From NCBI GenBank assembly GCA_028823035.1, contig JAPKCI010000008.1, positions 1 to 64,000 on the forward strand: DNA of 64,000 nucleotides, written 5' to 3'. Source of the DNA: Rubripirellula sp. Its GTDB lineage: Bacteria; Planctomycetota; Planctomycetia; Pirellulales; Pirellulaceae. How positions within the stretch are numbered: the stretch's first letter is position 1; the number at the start of each line of letters is the position of its first letter. The notes below the pieces were generated by a model. The model was not told the origin of the DNA, made no database searches, and saw nothing but the letters and a program-made list of their open reading frames with translations. Shown here one piece after another: positions 1 to 9,793 of this stretch. The translations under genes were made by a program, and so were the position numbers.

Positions 1-77
1 CAGTGAACCCCAGAGCCAGTGAACCCCAGAGCCAGTGAACCCCAGAGCCAGTGAATGCCGGAGCCAGTGAATGCCGG
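1..77. repeat. 16-bp tandem repeat (CCAGTGAACCCCAGAG and variant CCAGTGAATGCCGGAG), about 5 copies, probably continuing left of the window
   Basis: Direct reading: three near-identical units then two variant units, in phase at 16 bp; first unit truncated by the window edge. Confidence 0.95.
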
Positions 78-204
78 GTTGTAACGGAGATGATATTGAC
101 TCGAATCAGGGGGACTCCAACGTCAGCGACTCGGCAAGAGGATGGTGTGCGAGTCGGTCAGCAAAGTGGTGGCTCTCGGTCAGCAGTTCGTGCGAGTGAC
201 TGAT

Positions 205-1017
205 CTATTCCGGGATGCCGGTCTTCGGCGTTAGGGAATGCACGGATTTGGGATCGGGTATGACCTGATCTTGTTCGGGTTGTCCCCGGTACATCATGAG
301 GCAGGACACACTTACTAACGCGACTGCGACGAGTCGCTTGAAGCGTGTCGGTGAGATTCGACGACTTGCCAGCACACCAGCCTGCACGCCCAGGATCGAG
401 ACCGCCGCAATTAACGTGATGGACCACCCGAAATCGACGGTTACGTGTTCTCGCAGAATCAATAAGCCAACCTTGTAGAAGGCGATGATCAGCAGGCACT
501 GGGTGACAAAGGCTTTGAAACGGTTCTGGCTCCAATCCTGTTTTAGACCAAAGGCTGCCACCGGTGGCCCGGCAATGCTGACGGCACCAGCCAGGAATCC
601 ACCGGCTGCCCCAGCAAAAAAGCAGGCAGCGGTCTGTCTGTCTGATGCAGACTTTGGCTCATGTTTCCGCAGGCTCATCCAGACCATACCGAGGATTCCG
701 AGTCCCGTGCCACGCACCAACCAGTCGAGGGGAAGCCATTCGAACAGGGCGAAACCCAGAGGCAAAAAAATGGCAGCTCCCAGCAGAGCTGGGCGGAGCG
801 ATTTCCAGTCGACTCCATCACGGTAGGCCCACGCTGCCATCATCAGCATCGGAACGCTGCTGACCGAAACGATGACATGGGCAGAACGGCCATCGACAAA
901 AAATGGCAGCAGCGAGATTGCGACGATACCAAAACCAAATCCAATCGCACTATGAATGAACCCGGCAAAAAATGCGATCGCTGCAAGGATTCCGAGTAAA
1001 GCGAGGTCAATCTCCAC
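205..1017 (-). CDS. TauE/SafE-family sulfite exporter-like membrane permease
   Basis: 270-aa ORF, multiple hydrophobic segments, N-terminal AAIAFFAGFIHSAIGFGFGIVAISLLPFF and central GAAGGFLAGAVSIAGPPVAAF motifs typical of TauE/SafE. Confidence 0.85.
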   Translation of the reverse strand: MEIDLALLGILAAIAFFAGFIHSAIGFGFGIVAISLLPFFVDGRSAHVIVSVSSVPMLMMAAWAYRDGVDWKSLRPALLGAAIFLPLGFALFEWLPLDWLVRGTGLGILGMVWMSLRKHEPKSASDRQTAACFFAGAAGGFLAGAVSIAGPPVAAFGLKQDWSQNRFKAFVTQCLLIIAFYKVGLLILREHVTVDFGWSITLIAAVSILGVQAGVLASRRISPTRFKRLVAVALVSVSCLMMYRGQPEQDQVIPDPKSVHSLTPKTGIPE

Positions 1018-2438
1018 TACTCGGGAAGCTCCTCACCGCGGGTTTCTTTACCAAACAGGACAACTACCGCACCGAGCAGATACAAAGGAGACAAAAGCAG
1101 AGCCTGCGATTCAGGTGCGATCTTGACCGCAAACCCGAAAATTAGAAAAGCTGCTGCAGTACCAAGTCGGCCCATGTTGAAACAGAATCCTGCTCCGGTT
1201 CCCCGCAGACGGGTTGGATAAAGTTCGGGGAAATAGACTGCGTATCCGGCGTGCATCCCCAGAGTAAAGAATCCAAAAATCGGTAACGTGATGGCTAGCA
1301 CGGTCGGTGAGGCCTTGTTGGGAAGCAGGTACCAGAACATCAACAACACCATGCCGAAGGCAATTACCTGGTAAAAAATGAACGCACCCCTTCGGCCGAG
1401 TTTGTTAGAAATCCAGCCGAACATCAGGAGGCCCAAGCCTCCCCCAATTGTGTTCAGAGTCATGCTAAGCATTTCCGCTTGCTTGATTCTGGACTTATTC
1501 TCTTCGAGAACCACATCCTTGGCACTTTGATAGGATTCCTTTTCCTCTACGGTCGCACTTGCGACAGGTTCAGTCAGGCTGGCCTCCACAAGCACGTCCT
1601 CTTGCGCCCGCCGCAGCAATGCATTTTTTCCGTAAATATGGATTCCCCAAAAAGTCACCAAGCCGATCGTTGCCAGCGAAACACCAACGAGTGTCGCTCT
1701 GAGGTTTTGTTGTGAAAACAAATCCATCAATCGACCAGGGGCTTGGCTGGGGTCAGTCGCGGCACGCGCTTTGGCTTTCTGCCACGAATCAGGTTCGCGT
1801 AATTTCAAGCGAATCCAAACTGTCAGCAGTGCGGGGAAAACACCGATGGCGAATCCGATACGCCAGGGGTCCCAGCCATCCGCTATCAACTGTTCGTTAA
1901 GTTCCTGATTGCCAATCAACATGGCGATGGTTGCAGCAGCCAGCAACGTGCCGAAAACACTGGATGCGTGAAAGATGGAACTCATCACGGGACGGGATCG
2001 GGTCGGCATGACCTCAGCCACCATTGCCGATGCAACTGCCCATTCACCTCCCACTCCCATAGCAACCAGAAAACGCAGCAGCACCATTTGCCAGGGATCC
2101 TGTGCGAACGCACTCAGGCAGGTGAACAGAGAATAAAACAGTATCGTGTAAATCATGGTTTTCGAACGACCGATGCGATCACTCACGACACCAAAGAAGA
2201 CGCCTCCCACCGCACCACCGAGCAGGAAAAACCCGAAGGCGATGTTGTTCCAGGCGCTTACCGACTGGTCGTCGGGTTGAACTCCCAGTAGATCTGGCAT
2301 CGCTTCCCGCATCGAGGCGACAAAAATCTGGCCCTCAAAAACGTCAAAGATCCATCCCAGAGACGCGATCAGCAGCACAAGCCATTGATATTTGGTAATC
2401 CCTTCGTACCACTTCAGTTTTGATTCGTCGGTGCTCAT
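1017..2438 (-). CDS. MFS transporter (metabolite:H+ symporter type)
   Basis: 473 aa, 12-TM-like hydrophobicity, GVVSDRIGRSK motif after TM2, GWISNKLGRRGAF in second half; overlaps the preceding gene by 1 nt. Confidence 0.9.
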   Translation of the reverse strand: MSTDESKLKWYEGITKYQWLVLLIASLGWIFDVFEGQIFVASMREAMPDLLGVQPDDQSVSAWNNIAFGFFLLGGAVGGVFFGVVSDRIGRSKTMIYTILFYSLFTCLSAFAQDPWQMVLLRFLVAMGVGGEWAVASAMVAEVMPTRSRPVMSSIFHASSVFGTLLAAATIAMLIGNQELNEQLIADGWDPWRIGFAIGVFPALLTVWIRLKLREPDSWQKAKARAATDPSQAPGRLMDLFSQQNLRATLVGVSLATIGLVTFWGIHIYGKNALLRRAQEDVLVEASLTEPVASATVEEKESYQSAKDVVLEENKSRIKQAEMLSMTLNTIGGGLGLLMFGWISNKLGRRGAFIFYQVIAFGMVLLMFWYLLPNKASPTVLAITLPIFGFFTLGMHAGYAVYFPELYPTRLRGTGAGFCFNMGRLGTAAAFLIFGFAVKIAPESQALLLSPLYLLGAVVVLFGKETRGEELPE

Positions 2439-2516
2439 GGGTAGGTCTGTTTGTCAGGAGGTGGAAGGACGGGAAAGAACGTGCCAATTCCTAATTGGCA
2501 ATGAGGCAATGGCTCG

Positions 2517-3545
2517 TTAACATTTGGCCGGGAACACCTGCCTTTGCATCTCGGCGAGTGATGCCACAACTTTGCGGCGACCTTGGAAAGGTCTTCTCGC
2601 ATGCATGGCGATTGTATTGTCAATCAACGCCACATCCCCGACTTGCCACTCCAGGTCAAATGACAGTTCCTCTGCCATTTCGGTAGCGGCCAGCACTGCT
2701 TCAGTATCGAGTGGTGTTCCGTCGCCGTGGCGGATGGACTTGGAAGGATCGTTTCTGTCATCTTTCCATCCGCAGAACGCGGCAATCAACTGATTGAAAA
2801 AAACCTTTCGGCCACCGGATGCATCGGCCACGGCTGGAAGCGGAGGGGTGGTCGCTTTCAGGCAACCGTCATTCTGCCATTCCCACGCATAATTCAATTC
2901 AGCGAGTCGTTGTTCGGCAGCTTCTCTGCAATCAACTCCCAATGTGCTGCGCCAACTTCGTCCCATGCCAGAGTTGGCATCGTCGAAATCGGGCATCACG
3001 TTCGTGTACATCAGACCTGTCTCTTCACAGGCGTTGGCGAACGCAGGTCGGTCTGCCAAGAGACGTTCGTAAAGGACATCCGAACGGCACAATGGGGTTG
3101 CCCCACCACGCTCTGCAGCCACTTCGCAGCTGAAAAAAATCCAGCGTGGATAAAGCGGTGTCTGAGCCATTTCATGATGAAAGAAAATTTGCACTTCAGG
3201 TGGCGCTTCATTGGCCGAAAACACCCTCTCAGTCCGATTGATGCGAACTGCATTGGAAAGGGATTGCTCGTACGGAAAGTTTGTGAGTCCCAGTGCCGAG
3301 ACTACCGCATCAAAGTCATTCGCATCGGTTACGGGAAAGTCACGGAGTAGGACCGCACCATGCCGATTGGTCAGGCTCAACAGTTCTTCACGCTGTTCAT
3401 TGACCCATGAAATGGCACCCGGCAGCGAAGCAGTTGCATCGCCACCTACAAATGCATAGGGAAAGACCGTTTCACCGTGTTGCTGTTGCTTCTCGACAGC
3501 GGTCTCAATCGCCTGAAAGGTGTTCATGGAATTAATCGCAATCAT
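2517..3545 (-). CDS. TauD/TfdA-family Fe(II)/2-oxoglutarate-dependent dioxygenase
   Basis: 342 aa; FFHHEMAQTP (H-x-D/E motif region) and distal DNTIAMHARRPFQGRRKVVASL (His/Arg ligands) as in TauD-like enzymes. Confidence 0.85.
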   Translation of the reverse strand: MIAINSMNTFQAIETAVEKQQQHGETVFPYAFVGGDATASLPGAISWVNEQREELLSLTNRHGAVLLRDFPVTDANDFDAVVSALGLTNFPYEQSLSNAVRINRTERVFSANEAPPEVQIFFHHEMAQTPLYPRWIFFSCEVAAERGGATPLCRSDVLYERLLADRPAFANACEETGLMYTNVMPDFDDANSGMGRSWRSTLGVDCREAAEQRLAELNYAWEWQNDGCLKATTPPLPAVADASGGRKVFFNQLIAAFCGWKDDRNDPSKSIRHGDGTPLDTEAVLAATEMAEELSFDLEWQVGDVALIDNTIAMHARRPFQGRRKVVASLAEMQRQVFPAKC

Positions 3546-4564
3546 TCATAAATCGGAAGGAACGTGTTGAATGCCGATTCGCAGAAGTCGCCAGGGTCAT
3601 TGAATCTTCGATCCCGATTCAAGCCAGCGATGGCTGACATGTCTTCGTCGCTCAGCGAAAAATCGTAGACGGCCATGTTCTCTCTCAGACGGTCAATATT
3701 CGCCGTCTTGGGGACCACTGAGGTTCCACGCTGAACACCCCAGCGCAGCAGGATCTGTGCGGGCGAACGCTCGTGCTGTGCTGCCATGCCTTTGATCAAG
3801 TCATGCTTTAGCAGCGATTCGTCGTCTTCGGCCATGTTCAGTTGAAAGTAGGACTGCGCACCAAGCGGCGAAAAAGCTGTCACGCCGATGTTGGATTCAT
3901 GACAGAAGCGGGTCAGTTTTTCCTGTGTTAAATAAGGGTGCATCTCGATTTGCAGCATTGCTGGCGGGATCTCGGCCTGATTCATCAGATCCCGAAGCAG
4001 CGAACAACCGAAATTACAGACGCCGATTTCCTTGACCAGTCCGGTCTGTACCAAATCTTCCATCGCTCGCCATGTTTCGATGATCGGAACGCGATCGGCC
4101 TCGACAACAGGATACGCCGCCTCAGGATCAGTGAACCAGCCTGGTGGATACCGTTCTTCGATCGGCACGTAATTCTGAGCGATCGGGAAATGCACCAGAT
4201 AAAGATCAAGGTAGTCGAGTTGCAGGTCATGCAGTGACTTTTCCAACGCTGGTCGAACGTGTTCCTTGCGATGGTAAGTATTCCACAATTTGGATGTGAT
4301 CCAAAGGTCTTCGCGTTTCACAATGCCCTTTGACAATGACGCAGCAAGTCCCTCGCCGGTTTGCACCTCGTTGCCGTAATCACACGCGCTGTCGAAGTGC
4401 CTGTACCCGCAGTCAATTGCTTGCTGCACGACCTGTGCTGTGGCATCCTGCTCAATTTTCCACAGTCCGAGTCCCACCGAGGGTACCTGCTGTCCGCTGG
4501 CAAGTTGGATCATTTCCTGTTCGATGACGGTATCTCCTGTGATGGGTAGCTTTGTGTTCACCAA
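3542..4564 (-). CDS. aldo/keto reductase
   Basis: 340 aa; FDSACDYGNE, DYLDLYLVHFP, KEIGVCNFG, VPKTANIDRLREN motifs; 4-nt overlap with the dioxygenase gene. Confidence 0.93.
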   Translation of the reverse strand: MVNTKLPITGDTVIEQEMIQLASGQQVPSVGLGLWKIEQDATAQVVQQAIDCGYRHFDSACDYGNEVQTGEGLAASLSKGIVKREDLWITSKLWNTYHRKEHVRPALEKSLHDLQLDYLDLYLVHFPIAQNYVPIEERYPPGWFTDPEAAYPVVEADRVPIIETWRAMEDLVQTGLVKEIGVCNFGCSLLRDLMNQAEIPPAMLQIEMHPYLTQEKLTRFCHESNIGVTAFSPLGAQSYFQLNMAEDDESLLKHDLIKGMAAQHERSPAQILLRWGVQRGTSVVPKTANIDRLRENMAVYDFSLSDEDMSAIAGLNRDRRFNDPGDFCESAFNTFLPIYE

Positions 4565-4726
4565 TGTGAGCTATTGAAGCGTCAGACTTCCGCAATAATG
4601 TAACGGATCGCGGGGCTATCGAGTCATTGGAACAATGATTTGTTGAACAGATCCCGCTCAAAACTTGTTGTTAGACTATCCACATTGATTGGTGGAACGA
4701 TTGATGAACCCCCATAATGCAAAGGT

Positions 4727-5509
4727 TTGGTTATCTCGATGAGATGGTTCGTTTTTTTGGTGGTTTTGCCTGGTCTGCATTTACCGTTGTGTTTCTCGCA
4801 ACAGACCGAAACCACCCGGCAAGAGAATGGCAATTTCCTGTCCCCGCAAACACTGCGAGAGGCCGGTTTTCGCACTCTGTTCACAGGTGAAAGTTTGTCG
4901 CAGTGGCGGGTCGAACCAGGGCACCGGCGACACTGGACCGTGAACGAGGGTGTGCTGCATTACGATGGGCAAGCCGAGCAACGCAGTAATTTTGACAAGA
5001 GTCTTTGGACCCGAGAGTCATTTGGCGAAGTTGAACACTATGTCGAATGGTGTCTGTCAGCCGAGCCGAAAATGAAAGAGCATCCGATCGTTCTTTGGAA
5101 CGGCGACTTTTTACGGGACTTGGCGGGCAAACGCATCACCCGTCCTCATTTGGATGCCGGTGACAGCGGTATCTATTTTCGCGGTCACTTTCCCTGTCAG
5201 GCCAATATCTGGAGCCAAGATTTGGGCTCGGGCGAGGTAAATGGCTACCGCACGAATCGCAATTTTCCGGTCAAATTGCGACAATCCTGCCTGCCGTTTG
5301 AAAATGCTGATCGTCCGTTGGGTGATTGGAACATTTTTCGAATCCGGTTACAAAATGATCGGATGTCCGTGAATCTCAACGGTCGTCTGGTTCTGCAGAC
5401 GGAACCACTGCCCGACCTGCCCAAGACTGGGCCGATAGGCTTGCAGCATGATGGGGATCCACTTAAGTTCCGCAATATTTGGGTAAAGGAAGTTGCTGCC
5501 GATGAGTGA
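4727..5509 (+). CDS. secreted DUF1080 (3-keto-disaccharide hydrolase-like) protein
   Basis: 260 aa with signal peptide (MRWFVFLVVLPGLHLPLCFSQQ); GFRTLFTGESLSQWRV and DSGIYFRG, GPIGLQHDGDPLKFRNIWVKE motifs. Confidence 0.85.
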   Translation: MVISMRWFVFLVVLPGLHLPLCFSQQTETTRQENGNFLSPQTLREAGFRTLFTGESLSQWRVEPGHRRHWTVNEGVLHYDGQAEQRSNFDKSLWTRESFGEVEHYVEWCLSAEPKMKEHPIVLWNGDFLRDLAGKRITRPHLDAGDSGIYFRGHFPCQANIWSQDLGSGEVNGYRTNRNFPVKLRQSCLPFENADRPLGDWNIFRIRLQNDRMSVNLNGRLVLQTEPLPDLPKTGPIGLQHDGDPLKFRNIWVKEVAADE

Positions 5510-6545
5510 TGAAAGAGTACGAGCAGGATTGGTTGGCTTCGGCGCTTGGGGGCAACATCATGCCAATGCAATCAAGGTGACCGAAGGAGTCGATCTTGTC
5601 GCCATCGCTGCTCGCAGCGATGCATCAGTCGGGGCTGCCAAAGAAGCGTACCCGGATGCGGAAGTTTACAACGACTTTCACAAACTGGTTGAGCGGGATG
5701 ATCTGGATTTCGTTGATGTCGTGGTTCCGAGCCACCTGCATCACGAGGTCGCCATGGCTGTGCTCGGATCAGGAAAGCACTTGTTGTTGGAAAAGCCGAT
5801 GGGGGTTTCTCTGGACGAGTGCGATGACATGATCCGGGTTGCCACTGAAAAGAAATGTCTGTTTGCAGTGGGGCATGAATTGCGTTTGTCTTCGATGTGG
5901 GGCAAGGCAAAATCAATGATCGATGAAGGATTTATCGGGGACCCCCTCTATGCCTTGGTCGAGTTGTCGCGAAACCCTTACCGTCAGGGGGCCGACGGTT
6001 GGCGATATGACATTGATCGGGTGGGCAGTTGGATCCTCGAAGAACCAATCCATTTCTTTGATCTTGCCCGTTGGTATCTCGAGGCTTCTGGACAACCCGA
6101 GAGCATTTACGCCACCGCTAATTCGCGTCAGAAAGATCACCCTGAATTGCACGACAATTTCAGTGCAATTATGCATTTCACGGGTGGCGCCTATGCAGTC
6201 GTTTCACAAACACTTGCTGCCTTTGAACATCATCAGACAATCAAAGTGACCGGCACCAGCGGAGCCCTTTGGGCATCCTGGAGTGGCGCGATGGACCGCA
6301 CGCGACACCCGACCTTTGCTCTGCGTGCTTTCAATGGTGACGAGGTGGTCAATGTTCCCATCGAAAAACCGACCGGTGAACTATTCGAGTTGGAAGATCA
6401 GATCTCGCGGATGGCGGATGCGATTCGGAAAGACGTTCCCCTGCACTGTTCAGCAGCAGACGGTCGGTGGTCTGTAGCGATGTGCTTGGCTGCTGAAGCT
6501 TCGGTCGATTCAGGGCGAAAGGTTTTGATGGCAGACTATCTGTAG
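5502..6545 (+). CDS. Gfo/Idh/MocA-family NAD(P)-dependent oxidoreductase
   Basis: Rossmann VRAGLVGFGAWGQHHANAI; LLLEKPMGVSLDECD; start refined to ATG 5502 (MSDERV), overlapping the previous stop. Confidence 0.92.
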   Translation: MSDERVRAGLVGFGAWGQHHANAIKVTEGVDLVAIAARSDASVGAAKEAYPDAEVYNDFHKLVERDDLDFVDVVVPSHLHHEVAMAVLGSGKHLLLEKPMGVSLDECDDMIRVATEKKCLFAVGHELRLSSMWGKAKSMIDEGFIGDPLYALVELSRNPYRQGADGWRYDIDRVGSWILEEPIHFFDLARWYLEASGQPESIYATANSRQKDHPELHDNFSAIMHFTGGAYAVVSQTLAAFEHHQTIKVTGTSGALWASWSGAMDRTRHPTFALRAFNGDEVVNVPIEKPTGELFELEDQISRMADAIRKDVPLHCSAADGRWSVAMCLAAEASVDSGRKVLMADYL

Positions 6546-6691
6546 GTTATCCCGGTCAAGAATCGGTCGTGGTGCCATTGGCGTTGCCAGTCGTCTATTG
6601 CCGGGATTCGGACCTGTGTCGGCAGTTCGTTTTCTGAACAACTTGTTGAGTGTTCACGATCTGGCATCGAACCCTAATCGATTGCACCTGG

Positions 6692-7885
6692 TCATGGCGA
6701 GTCTCGCACCCACATTTTCCCCTGCACACTTGCTCCGTTTGGGGAGCCGCCGGCGACAAAGAGTTTGCCCCGAATGATAGCGGCGACAGGCGACGAAAGA
6801 GGCATGGGCAGCTTGCCGACTACCTCCCATGCGCTACCCGGAGCGAGTGCCAAGATATCAGCATCGATTTGTTTTCTGCCGCCTTCTGGTGTTGTGTGGC
6901 CGCCGACAATATAGATCCGGCCACCGTTTGTAAATGATCCTCCTTCGGAGTGGGAATGTCCTTTGGGAAGTTGTGGACCGCGAGAAAACGAGTCTGTCTT
7001 CGGATCATAAATATCGACTCGCGCTTGATCGATCTGAACGCTGTCGTGATGTAATTGACCGCCGATCACATAAATTTTTCCGTCGAGAGTAACTGTAGAG
7101 AACTGGTTGCGAGGCGCTGGTAGTGGAGCAGCATTTTCCCATCGTGCTGCACCCTTGGCCCATTTGTCGAGGTCGAGCACCCAGTGATCTTCAGCATCCG
7201 TGTCCCGATCCGCCTTGACGCCTCCCATGTAGTGCAGTTTGCGGTCCACCAACGCGAGACCGCCTCCACCGCGTGTTTCCGGCAGCAGAGGGGCTGCAGT
7301 GAAGCGGTCTTTGTCAATGTCGTAGCTCCACACTTCGGCAATGGTGTGCCCTTTGTAACCGTCCTTGAAACCACCGGCAAACCATACGGTTCGGCCATCA
7401 AGCACCATGTTCATATGAGTTATGGCACTGGGCAAATCCTGGAGCCGTCTCCAACTCTTAGCTTCCGGGTCAAACACATCACAACGTTTGCTCGACTTCA
7501 CTCCCGCCGTGTAACCTCCAAAGAAGTACAGTTGATCGTCCAGAACGACTGTGCCAGCCTCCCACTTTCCCACCGGCATGTCTTGACGCTGTTGCCACTG
7601 GTTTTGAGCAAGAGCATGGGTAGCGCTGAGTAAAACCATGGTGAATAGGGCTGGCAGAATCCCCGTGATCAACAAGGTGTTTGCTCTACACACTCTGCTT
7701 GTTGATCGGCAAAGGCGACCGAATGCATGGCTTGTTGTCTTGGTGGCAGTAACGCATGCTGGCTCGTTATCCTGAGCCGCATAAGTAATTTTTAATCGAC
7801 CACGTTCACCGACACTCAAGCTTTCACTTGGGCTAACCAGCATAGGAGGCGAGGAAACAGTAGATGGGTAACGTTTTGAAAACAT
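6692..7885 (-). CDS. secreted kelch-repeat protein
   Basis: Repeated kelch signatures (DDQLYFFGGYTAG, DGRTVWFAGGFKDG, DRKLHYMGGVKAD, DGKIYVIGGQLHHD, GGRIYIVGGHTTP, RGKLFVAGGSPNG); upstream start trimmed to M at 7885 to avoid overlap with the next gene; signal-like LLITGILPALFTMVLLSATHALAQ. Confidence 0.8.
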   Translation of the reverse strand: MFSKRYPSTVSSPPMLVSPSESLSVGERGRLKITYAAQDNEPACVTATKTTSHAFGRLCRSTSRVCRANTLLITGILPALFTMVLLSATHALAQNQWQQRQDMPVGKWEAGTVVLDDQLYFFGGYTAGVKSSKRCDVFDPEAKSWRRLQDLPSAITHMNMVLDGRTVWFAGGFKDGYKGHTIAEVWSYDIDKDRFTAAPLLPETRGGGGLALVDRKLHYMGGVKADRDTDAEDHWVLDLDKWAKGAARWENAAPLPAPRNQFSTVTLDGKIYVIGGQLHHDSVQIDQARVDIYDPKTDSFSRGPQLPKGHSHSEGGSFTNGGRIYIVGGHTTPEGGRKQIDADILALAPGSAWEVVGKLPMPLSSPVAAIIRGKLFVAGGSPNGASVQGKMWVRDSP

Positions 7886-7895
7886 TGCTCTACTC

Positions 7896-8792
7896 TCAGT
7901 GCGGCAGCCTTCGCTGCAACCAATCGGTCGCTCGGTCGGTCCATGATCCGATGTTCGAATTGGGACGGTCTCTCGTTCCGTAGCCATGACCCCCGTTTTC
8001 GTAAACGTGCAGTTCGGCCGGTACTTTTTGTCGTTTCATGTCTGCATACAGCAGCACGCTGCCAAGTGATGTCGAGCCGTCGTCATGGGTGTGGATGATG
8101 AACGATGGAGGAGTGTTCCCGGTGACCTTGATGACCGGCATCAATTTGTCCGTCTTTTTGTCGTACATGTTCCATGGATAAACCAACATCGCAAAGTCGG
8201 GACGGAATGACTGTTCGTCAACTTTGTCGATCGGCTCATAGGACGCATTTTCATCCGTGATCAAAATCGCACCCACTTGTCCACCGGCAGAAAAGGCCAG
8301 TAGACCAATTTGATCACGATCCAGATTCCATTTCTCTGCATTGGCGCGAATCCATCGCATCGCTCGTTGAGCATCTTGCAGAGGACGTTTCCAACCCGGT
8401 TCCTCAGCATTGTTGGGCAGACGAGTGCGGTAGTTCAGCACGAAACAGGTGACGCCCATTTCGCAGAGCCATTCCGCAGCTTCAGAACCCTCAAGATTCG
8501 GCACTACTCTGCCGAAGCCTCCACCCGGCAGAATCAAGACGGCCGCACCGTTCGGATTCTTGGTAGCGGGGTAGACGTCCATCGGTGGACGCCTGATCTT
8601 CTCGATACGAATGATCGGAGGTTTGTCCACAGCCCGCATCGGTAATTGGGTGCCGGTGGTTCGTTCCGTTTCTCCAGGAGCCAGATCAGGCCAGACAAAG
8701 ATCTGTTTGGAAGTCGAGGGTTCCTGGGCAAGACTGCTGAGAGCAGGCACGCCCAACAGTGAAGCCAAAAAGACTGTGAACAAACATTTCAT
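7896..8792 (-). CDS. secreted alpha/beta hydrolase (acetylxylan esterase-like)
   Basis: 298 aa; signal peptide; GAAVLILPGGGFGRV, GLLAFSAGGQVGA nucleophile elbow-like motif, ENGGHGYG. Confidence 0.88.
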   Translation of the reverse strand: MKCLFTVFLASLLGVPALSSLAQEPSTSKQIFVWPDLAPGETERTTGTQLPMRAVDKPPIIRIEKIRRPPMDVYPATKNPNGAAVLILPGGGFGRVVPNLEGSEAAEWLCEMGVTCFVLNYRTRLPNNAEEPGWKRPLQDAQRAMRWIRANAEKWNLDRDQIGLLAFSAGGQVGAILITDENASYEPIDKVDEQSFRPDFAMLVYPWNMYDKKTDKLMPVIKVTGNTPPSFIIHTHDDGSTSLGSVLLYADMKRQKVPAELHVYENGGHGYGTRDRPNSNIGSWTDRATDWLQRRLPH

Positions 8793-8851
8793 TCGATCGT
8801 TGCCGGGGTTTGAGGTGTCATCAGGTCTCGCTGCGAGATTACTGCGTTGCG

Positions 8852-9793
8852 TCAGTCGGATGCCAGCATGGTGCGGAGCGTTGCCAGGTCTGCTTTGATG
8901 GCCGCAAGATGCTGGGGAACCAGATCTGGCTTGCGGTGGTCAAGGTATTCTTCGTGCAGTGAGATTGGCCCCGAGAACCCGCTGGCCCCGAGCATCTTGA
9001 AGAACTTTGGATCGATGCGGCCACTGCCCAGAGGGACGTTGGTGGGCTTGTTGCCCTCTTTCCATTCAAAGTCTTTGATGTAAACGGTATCGATCGATGG
9101 CTGGATCATGTTGAATGTGACTGGCCAACTCATACCCGCTTCTGCTGTTGCATGGCGAATGTCGTAGGCAACGCCGATGTCACCGGGGTCGATGTCCTGC
9201 AACGCAAGTCGAAGGTCCCACAGCGGAGCTCCGAGGTAATTAATGCCAGCATGGTTTTGGTAGACGCCGGTCAGACCGAAGTCATGATTCATCGCGGCCA
9301 GTTGTTTGAGTTTTGGTCGCCATGCTTCAATTTGGGCAAGGACACTTTCATTGAGGTCGTATTTGTAATACTTCATCCGATAGCGTTTGATGCCCAGCGT
9401 TGCGGCGGTTCTCAATACGCGTGTCGTCAACGGATCGTCAGGATCGTTGACATCCGAGGTCAGGACCGTGATTTCGAGATCGCGTTTCTTGAGAGCTTCG
9501 ACCAATTCCGGCAGTTTCTGTTCTACCTGTTCGGGTTCAACATGACCCCCGCTTCGAATGGGGGCTTCGATTCCATCGAATCCCAATTCGGCAATGCGGT
9601 CCGCAAGTTCGTCAAACGAAAGCGAATTGAACGGTTTGGTAAATACGCAGAGGGGATTCTTGCCGATTGGTTTTGAATCGGCGGCCTGTCCCGTTTTGAC
9701 TTGTGTCACCAAGGGGCTAGCAGCCATTGCAGCGGCCACCCCCATGAATCGCCGCCGGTTGGGATGGTTTTTTGAGAATGGTTGGTCGGTCAT
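8852..9793 (-). CDS. sugar phosphate isomerase/epimerase (xylose isomerase-like TIM barrel), Tat-like signal
   Basis: 313 aa; N-terminal NRRRFMGVAAAMAASPLVTQ; GFDGIEAPIRSGGHV, YIKDFEWKEG, PLGSGRID..FFKMLGASGFSGPISLHEEY. Confidence 0.88.
   Translation of the reverse strand: MTDQPFSKNHPNRRRFMGVAAAMAASPLVTQVKTGQAADSKPIGKNPLCVFTKPFNSLSFDELADRIAELGFDGIEAPIRSGGHVEPEQVEQKLPELVEALKKRDLEITVLTSDVNDPDDPLTTRVLRTAATLGIKRYRMKYYKYDLNESVLAQIEAWRPKLKQLAAMNHDFGLTGVYQNHAGINYLGAPLWDLRLALQDIDPGDIGVAYDIRHATAEAGMSWPVTFNMIQPSIDTVYIKDFEWKEGNKPTNVPLGSGRIDPKFFKMLGASGFSGPISLHEEYLDHRKPDLVPQHLAAIKADLATLRTMLASD

Noticed and set aside
158-535. 125-aa ORF overlapping the TauE/SafE gene
   Set aside because: Same strand, other frame, inside a well-supported permease gene and without motifs
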